This document shows positions 1-4,410 of a stretch of 5,727 nucleotides of DNA, one piece after another. Within the stretch, counting starts at the first letter, position 1; each line of letters starts with the position of its first letter. The stretch comes from Acidobacteriota bacterium (GTDB lineage Bacteria > Acidobacteriota > Terriglobia > UBA7540). Location: the NCBI GenBank assembly GCA_021789565.1, contig JAJYJL010000623.1, positions 1-5,727 of the forward strand, in the 5' to 3' direction. A program made the translations under genes and the position numbers. The notes beneath the pieces are model-generated. The model saw only the letters and a program-made list of their open reading frames with translations. It was not told the DNA's origin and did no database searches.

Positions 1-2
1 AC

Positions 3-230
3 CGATTGGTCGAATGGATTGAGGACCACGAGTTTGCTGAAGCGCAGAAGCGAGGCTGGCTTGATGTGCTTCGCTACCAAGCGCGCCTCCATGCTCGGCA
101 TGCCCGAGTAACCGATTACTGGCACGATTGGGAAGCGCAGTGGGAAACGCACCCCGCCGCACGATATCCTGCATTCAAGAAATGGCGCGGTGCCGCCGAC
201 CGCTACACCTTTGACCCCGACGAGCGTTAA
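3..230 (+). CDS. C-terminal part of an unrecognised protein, cut by the window start
   Basis: The frame is open from the first complete codon (position 3) to a TAA at 228-230, so about 75 residues of the C-terminus are visible. A TTG at 6 could serve as a start, but it has no visible ribosome binding site and the frame stays open to the edge, so a gene entering from upstream is more likely. The visible part is hydrophilic and rich in Trp, His, Arg and Asp/Glu (for example WHDWEAQWETHP), with a helical look, no membrane segment and no cysteine pairs. I recognise no family and assign no function. It converges on the minus-strand DNA-binding gene, and the stops overlap in a shared TTAA. The existence of a coding frame is fairly secure from its clean composition; the identity is open. 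Confidence 0.6.
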   Translation, partial: RLVEWIEDHEFAEAQKRGWLDVLRYQARLHARHARVTDYWHDWEAQWETHPAARYPAFKKWRGAADRYTFDPDER

Positions 231-1294
231 TCGGCGGCAACGCTCTCCATTTCGCTTTCTTGGGCGGTGGCACGATCGGCAGCACACCGCTTGACATGGC
301 GAAAGTACGCGTTCCCTCGAATGATGCGTCCGCAACGCGGACAACATCTCTTATGGACCAAGTGTTGGCGCGAACCATGCCAGCCTGGCACCCGGAGTTT
401 TTTGTCCTCGAGCAGCAACAGAAGATCTGGATCGCAGCATTCCAAATTAATCTTGTCGGGATGCTTCAAGCAAAAGGCGACGATTGCCTCCAAACTCAGA
501 CGCGGCGTGGATCGGACTCTTCCCCGAGTTTTGCTTTGGTTGACCGCTTCGCCGAATAGATCCCTTTGAAACCACAGGCGAACGGCTCGGTCACTTACTC
601 CGAGCAGTTTGGACACGCGGTGAAGGTTGTAGTTCTTCGGAGCTCGCACTCTGGCTGTCGCGCCATGACTCGAAAGCATCTGGAAAACCGCTTTCGCGCT
701 CCTTCCAAGCTTCCGAGCGATCCTTCGTGCCGGCTTCTCTCCGGCGTTCCATAGCAAGTCGCCAAGTTCATCGGGCAACCAAGCCCTGGCTCTTCCAGTT
801 GTAGTCGAGATGCCGAGTTTTCGAGCCTTGTCACAGATTGAGCGCGCGCTCTTGCTGGGGTCACGCGCAAGGAGCTCTCGGACGGCGCGGCGCGCTCCTG
901 CCCGGCCCTGAGCATAATACGTCCGAAGTATCTCCAAATCTTCGTCGGTCCAGACGGCCCGGTGCGGGCCGCTTCGCCGGCCTTCTTTCCTGAGTTGGCG
1001 GATGCGAGCCCACAACTCACCGCGCTTTCGCCCTGGCCATCCTTTCAGGATTTTCTCAATCGCTTCGTGAACCTCCTTGCGCCGGGCTCTCACCACGGGC
1101 CGCAAGATGGCATCTATCTCGTTGATGCCAGGGAGCTTGCTTAGCGGCACCAGTGAATCGCGGCGTGGGTGTGTTCCCGGCGTACCGTGAGGCAAGGAAA
1201 CTTCTCCCAGGGCCATGTCGGCTTCTTGCGCGATTACCCCAACTCCTGCCGTAATAGCTCCCTGAGACGGCGAAACGTTACACCCGAATTGCAT
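227..1294 (-). CDS. Multi-helix-turn-helix DNA-binding protein with C-terminal C2HC zinc motif
   Basis: A 355-residue, strongly basic, probably cytoplasmic protein built from DNA-binding modules. Residues 62-102 and 121-161 align without gaps as two copies of a Myb/SANT- or GcrA-like helical unit; the second begins WTDEDLEILR and ends KARKLGIS. Residues 175-211 hold a shorter related unit (IARKLGRSAKAVFQML). Residues 222-248 (NYNLHRVSKLLGVSDRAVRLWF) resemble a MerR/excisionase-type helix-turn-helix. C318-x2-C321-x11-H333-x3-C337 is a likely zinc site. The ATG at 1294 has only a weak purine stretch upstream. An internal ATG at 1216 (Met27) is an alternative, and residues 1-26 look unlike the rest. 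The gene diverges from the sigma factor gene with a gap of about 30 bp, so promoters must overlap or lie inside one of the genes. The exact role is unknown: transcriptional regulator or DNA-recombination accessory protein are both possible. Fold assignments come from motif reading only. Confidence 0.82.
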   Translation of the reverse strand: MQFGCNVSPSQGAITAGVGVIAQEADMALGEVSLPHGTPGTHPRRDSLVPLSKLPGINEIDAILRPVVRARRKEVHEAIEKILKGWPGRKRGELWARIRQLRKEGRRSGPHRAVWTDEDLEILRTYYAQGRAGARRAVRELLARDPSKSARSICDKARKLGISTTTGRARAWLPDELGDLLWNAGEKPARRIARKLGRSAKAVFQMLSSHGATARVRAPKNYNLHRVSKLLGVSDRAVRLWFQRDLFGEAVNQSKTRGRVRSTPRLSLEAIVAFCLKHPDKINLECCDPDLLLLLEDKKLRVPGWHGSRQHLVHKRCCPRCGRIIRGNAYFRHVKRCAADRATAQESEMESVAAD

Positions 1295-1316
1295 TGTTCA
1301 CTCTGAGACCTCACAC

Positions 1317-1320
1317 AGGA
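1317..1320 (+). promoter_or_regulatory. Candidate ribosome binding site for the 1325 start of the sigma factor
   Basis: AGGA lies 4 nt before the ATG at 1325. The spacing is short but usable. It is the main sequence support for the long form of the sigma factor; the internal ATG at 1472 has no comparable site. Confidence 0.45.
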
Positions 1321-1324
1321 TAAA

Positions 1325-2077
1325 ATGGGAGTTTACTCAGCAGTAAATCGTGCCCCGGCAGTGAATAGACCCAAGGCCAGGGCTGAGGGCTTCGACCTGA
1401 ATGGCACTCTGGAACTTGATCTTCAAGTGCCGCGCGGCGGACACCATTCACGCGAACAACGAGTACTTGCGATGACCGGCGAGACAGACGTGCAGGAGTG
1501 GATCAGGGATCTCTGGGTTCGTTACCAGGGCCTATTGCTCGAACTCGCCAACTACCACCTTCGCGACCCGGACCGCGCCCAGGAGGTGGTCCAAGACACA
1601 TGGGTGGACTTCATGAAAAGTCTTGGCAGGTTTGAAGGGCGATGTTCGCCGAAGACTTGGCTCGTACAGATCCTTAGGCGTCGCCTCAAAAAGGAACTGC
1701 GTCACATGATTTTCAGGCGGGCACGGGAGGCCGCGCTCGGAATTGAAGAGGCTTGGCGTTATCATAATTCGGGGGCGCGCGGAGCAGGTTTCGGAAGTTG
1801 GCGCGAAAACCCCGAGCGAGCATTACTCGTGGAGGAGCGGCTGGAATGTGTCTTCCGGGTAAGTCGCATTCTTCCCGGACGACAAGCGGAAGTGTGGATT
1901 CTGAGGGACGTCCTGCAGTGGACCTCGGAAGAGGTCTCGGCGGCTCTCACCATCACGCAGGAAAACCAGCGAATCTTGCTGCACCGCGCGCGGCACCGAT
2001 TGAGATCGGAGATGGAGCGTTGCTTCGGACAGACTCCAAAGGGTCAATCCCGTTGCGAGGATTCTCATGACGTGTAA
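1325..2077 (+). CDS. ECF-family RNA polymerase sigma factor (sigma-70 regions 2 and 4)
   Basis: An alternative sigma factor that would direct RNA polymerase to a small regulon when released by its anti-sigma partner. Region 2 spans roughly residues 66-125: the DPDRAQEVVQDTWVDF stretch is the core-binding and -10 recognition helix region, followed by the TWLVQILRRRLKKELR segment. A linker of about 50 residues leads to region 4 (about 172-232), with LPGRQAEVWILRDVLQWTSEEV and a helix-turn-helix ending HRARHRLRSEME. No extra domain is seen after region 4. From the ATG at 1325 the protein has 250 residues, with about 50 residues before the usual ECF N-terminus. From the ATG at 1472 (Met50) it would have about 201, nearer the family norm. 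The 1325 ATG has an AGGA site, so the start is unresolved. The stop overlaps the anti-sigma gene by 11 bp, which indicates co-transcription and probable translational coupling. Confidence 0.92.
   Translation: MGVYSAVNRAPAVNRPKARAEGFDLNGTLELDLQVPRGGHHSREQRVLAMTGETDVQEWIRDLWVRYQGLLLELANYHLRDPDRAQEVVQDTWVDFMKSLGRFEGRCSPKTWLVQILRRRLKKELRHMIFRRAREAALGIEEAWRYHNSGARGAGFGSWRENPERALLVEERLECVFRVSRILPGRQAEVWILRDVLQWTSEEVSAALTITQENQRILLHRARHRLRSEMERCFGQTPKGQSRCEDSHDV
2057..2060 (+). promoter_or_regulatory. Ribosome binding site of the anti-sigma gene, inside the sigma gene
   Basis: GAGG lies 6 nt before the ATG at 2067. It sits within the last codons of the sigma factor gene and supports the overlapping start at 2067. 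Confidence 0.6.
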
Positions 2078-2750
2078 AGAACTGGAAGTCCTTACGACCG
2101 AGTATCTTGAGAATGCTCTACCCTCGCCCAAGCGGCTGGACTTTGAGGCGCACCTGCAGGAGTGTCCGAGCTGCCAGAAATACCTCGGAGAAATGCACGC
2201 TTTGATCGAAGCATCACATAAGCTGGGCGGAAAGCTCGATGATGAATGGCGCACACAGGCTACTCAGACCCAAGGGGAGTTCTTTGAAAAATTGCAGGCC
2301 CGATTGCTGAAGAAACCAAGTGCCGCAAAGGAGTGGTATCGAAAACTGTCTCCGGTGGCTGCCTTAGTGCTGGTTGTTGCGGTTATAGTCGGCGCATGGA
2401 TTCATCACCGATCTGTAGTGAGGACTCCAAGGAATCTGACGATTGACCTCAGCCAGTGGCTCACCTTGCGTGGTCCGCAACAGCCTGTGCAGAAGCCGAT
2501 CCAACTCGAGCGCGCACCGCTCAATCTGGCGATTCGTCTCCCTCTGGGCAACGAACCGGGAGAATACCAAGTGGCTCTCCGGCGGGGCGGAACAACTCTT
2601 GTTACAGCAACGAGCTACGGAAAGTTTGAGGATCACGTCACAACCCTCCACCTGAGGGTGGACTGTAGCGGCTTGAAAACCGGCGACTATATACTGGCAA
2701 TCCGGAAGGACAATTGGGATTGGCAGGAATTTCCAGCAGTCGTGCCTTGA
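2067..2750 (+). CDS. Zinc-finger transmembrane anti-sigma factor
   Basis: A membrane protein expected to hold the neighbouring ECF sigma factor inactive until an envelope signal arrives. The cytoplasmic N-terminus carries the ZAS-type zinc motif of this family: Cys3, then His29-x3-Cys33-x2-Cys36 (HLQECPSC). A helical linker (about 42-90) leads to one membrane helix at about 95-112 (LSPVAALVLVVAVIVGAW). The basic residues before it (RLLKK, YRK) fit a cytoplasmic N-terminus. The outer part (about 115-227) is rich in alternating hydrophobic residues, as in EYQVALRRG and DYILAIRKD, which suggests a small beta-sandwich sensor or interaction domain. The length of 227 residues is normal for anti-sigma factors with an outer domain. 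The gene overlaps the sigma factor by 11 bp and has its own GAGG site, so the two are probably made in a fixed ratio. The signal it senses cannot be read from the sequence. Confidence 0.9.
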   Translation: MTCKELEVLTTEYLENALPSPKRLDFEAHLQECPSCQKYLGEMHALIEASHKLGGKLDDEWRTQATQTQGEFFEKLQARLLKKPSAAKEWYRKLSPVAALVLVVAVIVGAWIHHRSVVRTPRNLTIDLSQWLTLRGPQQPVQKPIQLERAPLNLAIRLPLGNEPGEYQVALRRGGTTLVTATSYGKFEDHVTTLHLRVDCSGLKTGDYILAIRKDNWDWQEFPAVVP

Positions 2751-2842
2751 CCGGCAAGCCCCATGGATTAGTAGCATGAGGTTTGGTTGTTGTACTGTCT
2801 CGTGTAACTCCAGAAGCATAGCTTGAATTATGGAAGCTATCG

Positions 2843-2865
2843 ACCGACTTGCTGAATAAGTCGGT
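2843..2865. repeat. Perfect 8-bp inverted repeat with 7-nt loop
   Basis: ACCGACTT (2843-2850), loop GCTGAAT (2851-2857), AAGTCGGT (2858-2865). It lies 93 bp after the anti-sigma stop and directly abuts an ATG at 2866. It could be a terminator-like hairpin, but there is no T run on either side. It could also be an operator or part of a decayed mobile-element end. Confidence 0.55.
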
Positions 2866-2973
2866 ATGAAACCCCAGAGGACCAAGGGCCATGGTATAGA
2901 AGCACGGCACTTCGATATCTATTCGATCCCGGACGTAGATGGTTTGTTCGAAAAGATGAAGCGTCTGCACTAG
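2866..2973 (+). CDS. Possible small protein of 35 residues, unproven
   Basis: ATG at 2866 to TAG at 2971-2973 encodes 35 residues, rich in basic and acidic residues (starts MKPQRTKGHGIEARHFD, ends FEKMKRLH). There is no membrane segment and no known motif. There is no purine-rich ribosome binding site: the bases before the ATG are the right arm of the inverted repeat at 2843-2865, which would hinder initiation if folded. It may equally be a chance frame or the remnant of a longer gene. It is listed because it is the most protein-like frame in the gap. Confidence 0.2.
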   Translation: MKPQRTKGHGIEARHFDIYSIPDVDGLFEKMKRLH

Positions 2974-3181
2974 TTTTGCTCAGGAGTTAGGAGTATTGAT
3001 CACGAACCCCGCTGCCAGATCGCTGTTGTTTATTTTCTACCACTCTCTTATGCTTTTGTTTCGGGACCAATGCTGAGTCTGGCCACGGGAATGCTGGCGA
3101 AACTGTCCTCTCAAGTATTCGCATCGGTTAGCTTCGCGCCGCCAGCCTGACTGCAGCGGTACCCCGGTTTACTTACCTCTT

Positions 3182-3961
3182 ATGAGCCTTGTTTACGTAT
3201 TTGCAGCCTCCAAAATGGAGGGACAGCCAGTCGGACGAATCGTCAGCGCAAACCTTGAAACTAGCGCTACTCCTCCCCCTGAGCCCCCGCGCTCAGGCGC
3301 CAATGAGATCGTTCTTGTCATTGGGGGAATGGGGCCAAAGAAAGCGCAAGCCAAGGCGACAGAGACGCTTGCTATCGCCTCGCACCCGAGTCCAAGCATC
3401 CCGTCCGGCCGGAGACCTGATGCAGTCCTCATTATCGGTTTGTGCGGCGGACTGACCAGTTCGCTTTCTGAAAATAAGATCGTTGCTTACACCGACTGCC
3501 TTTCGACGGAGCCCGATAAGCCCCTCCTGCAATGTTCGGCAACCGTTACCAACAAAGTGATCGAGTTCCTTCAATCACACGGTATCTCTTGTGAGCGCGT
3601 GGTTGGTATTACGTCGCCTCGGATTGCGGTCACGAAAGATGATAAGGTTGCCCTCGCAAAACGTGGCGCGAACGCAGTTGACATGGAGAGTTACGAAATA
3701 ATCGCTGTGGCGGGACAGGCGGGGATTCCGGCAGTCGCCCTTCGAGTCGTCTCCGATACTCCCGACACGAACATGCCCGATTTCAATCGTGCCCTGAATC
3801 GGGACGGGATGCTGGATGGCCGCAAAGCGCTTCGGGTCGCTCTCGCCTCGCCCATTCGGACCGCCCGGCTGCTTTCGGCCAATAAACGGGCTATGAGCCA
3901 TCTGGCTAAGGCCTTAGAAATCATTCTCCCGGCAGATTGCTTCCCCAAAGGCCAACTTTGA
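3182..3961 (+). CDS. Nucleoside phosphorylase/nucleosidase-superfamily enzyme (MTA/SAH nucleosidase- or HpnG-like)
   Basis: A 259-residue, probably soluble cytoplasmic enzyme of the PNP_UDP_1 fold that would cleave the N-glycosidic bond of a nucleoside. Family landmarks appear in order: FAASKMEGQPV near the N-terminus, where Glu13 aligns with the water-activating Glu of nucleosidases; GGMGPKKA at 48-55; PDAVLIIGLCGGL at 79-91; VDMESYEIIAVAG at 166-178, with Glu169 as the expected ribose-binding Glu; and RVVSDTPD at 188-195, with Asp192 as the expected base-protonating Asp. All expected catalytic positions are therefore present. The N-terminal pattern (ME-x-x-P) resembles the hopanoid-associated nucleosidase HpnG more than canonical MTA/SAH nucleosidase, but no hopanoid gene is visible nearby. 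The start at 3182 lacks a clear ribosome binding site, yet it fits the family N-terminus, and no other start codon exists in frame back to the TGA at 3074. The substrate is not determinable here. Confidence 0.85.
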   Translation: MSLVYVFAASKMEGQPVGRIVSANLETSATPPPEPPRSGANEIVLVIGGMGPKKAQAKATETLAIASHPSPSIPSGRRPDAVLIIGLCGGLTSSLSENKIVAYTDCLSTEPDKPLLQCSATVTNKVIEFLQSHGISCERVVGITSPRIAVTKDDKVALAKRGANAVDMESYEIIAVAGQAGIPAVALRVVSDTPDTNMPDFNRALNRDGMLDGRKALRVALASPIRTARLLSANKRAMSHLAKALEIILPADCFPKGQL

Positions 3962-4103
3962 AAAGAGCCACGAGTCCAATAATCTACGACTTTTGTCTAT
4001 GGCCTCTCCTCGTTGAGGACCTTCACCTTTCCGCATCGGAGGAGATCTCAGGAACATCAGCACGCTAATCTGCTCGTGGCGTATTTGCACGTACTGCGGC
4101 TAC

Positions 4104-4109
4104 AAAGGA
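4104..4109 (+). promoter_or_regulatory. Ribosome binding site that fixes the GTG start of the XRE gene
   Basis: AAAGGA lies 4 nt before the GTG at 4114. No ATG is available in this frame between the upstream TAA at 4066-4068 and the helix-turn-helix, so this site supports GTG initiation. Confidence 0.6.
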
Positions 4110-4113
4110 ATGC

Positions 4114-4341
4114 GTGGATGAATATGCGCGTTTCTTTCAGGCACTTGGCAAACGAATTCGCGAATTGCGCAGGAAGCGAGAGCTCACTCAGGAAGACATG
4201 ATCTCTTACCATTTCTCCACTCGTCACTGGCAGCAAATCGAGGCAGGCCGGCCGATTACGGTGACGACGCTCTTGCGTGTTTGCAAAGCCTTGAAGGTTT
4301 CCATTTCAGATTTGGTGCGCGGCTTAGACAAGCAGATTTGA
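4114..4341 (+). CDS. Small XRE/HTH_3-family DNA-binding regulator
   Basis: A 75-residue protein consisting almost only of a Cro/C1-type helix-turn-helix domain at residues 11-70. LGKRIRELRRKRELTQEDM covers helices 1-2, followed by the recognition helix region FSTRHWQQIEAGRPITV and the closing LLRVCKALKVSISDLVRGL, the standard ending of this fold. It begins with GTG behind an AAAGGA site. It has no partner domain, so it probably acts as a dimeric transcriptional repressor or activator. It starts 152 bp after the phosphorylase gene and ends 69 bp before the TPR(-CHAT) gene on the same strand, which makes that downstream gene a plausible co-transcribed partner or target. Such short XRE proteins are also found as antitoxins, but no toxin-like small gene adjoins it. 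Confidence 0.87.
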   Translation: MDEYARFFQALGKRIRELRRKRELTQEDMISYHFSTRHWQQIEAGRPITVTTLLRVCKALKVSISDLVRGLDKQI

Positions 4342-4410
4342 CCTCTTCTCTCCTCCGCTTCGCAGGGCAGACGACCCGCCGCCATCAGCTCGCAATTTCT
4401 TGAAAGTTCG

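Larger units (their letters stand above)
2751..3181. other. 431-bp stretch without a convincing gene
   Basis: Lies between the anti-sigma gene and the phosphorylase gene. It contains a perfect 8-bp inverted repeat (2843-2865) and a possible 35-codon frame (2866-2973). A further frame that is open without an early start codon runs to a TGA at 3148-3150. I see no tRNA, no clear rho-independent terminator with a T tract, and no recognisable protein. Its size is ample for a terminator of the sigma/anti-sigma unit and a promoter for the phosphorylase. It could also be decayed sequence from a former gene or insertion. Confidence 0.5.

Noticed and set aside
595..1020. Second minus-strand frame inside the DNA-binding gene
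   Set aside because: It overlaps the same strand of the multi-HTH gene in another frame, and the product lacks motifs while the main frame is full of them.
1411..1428. GGAACTT, an ECF-type -35-like element, with an ACTTG-5 nt-CAAGT inverted repeat
   Set aside because: No matching -10 element is found at the usual distance, and the 5-bp arms are short enough to arise by chance.
1823..2254. Minus-strand open frame of 143 codons over the sigma/anti-sigma junction
   Set aside because: It covers sigma region 4 and the zinc motif of the anti-sigma gene; a composition rich in Ser/Arg is typical of antisense shadows.
2364..2885. Minus-strand open frame of 173 codons across the anti-sigma gene end and gap
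   Set aside because: It is antisense to a well-supported anti-sigma gene, its product has no recognisable motif and has a scrambled composition, and no ribosome binding site stands out.
3070..3150. Short frame MLSLATG... with a signal-peptide-like look before the phosphorylase
   Set aside because: It has only 26 residues, no ribosome binding site and no second supporting signal; hydrophobic short frames are common by chance.
4007..4019. TCCTC-GTT-GAGGA hairpin after the phosphorylase gene as a terminator
   Set aside because: The stem is only 5 bp, and there is no following T run on the + strand.
4114..4341. XRE protein as the antitoxin of a toxin-antitoxin pair
   Set aside because: Neither neighbour is a small toxin-like gene: one side is a nucleosidase-fold enzyme and the other a long TPR protein.
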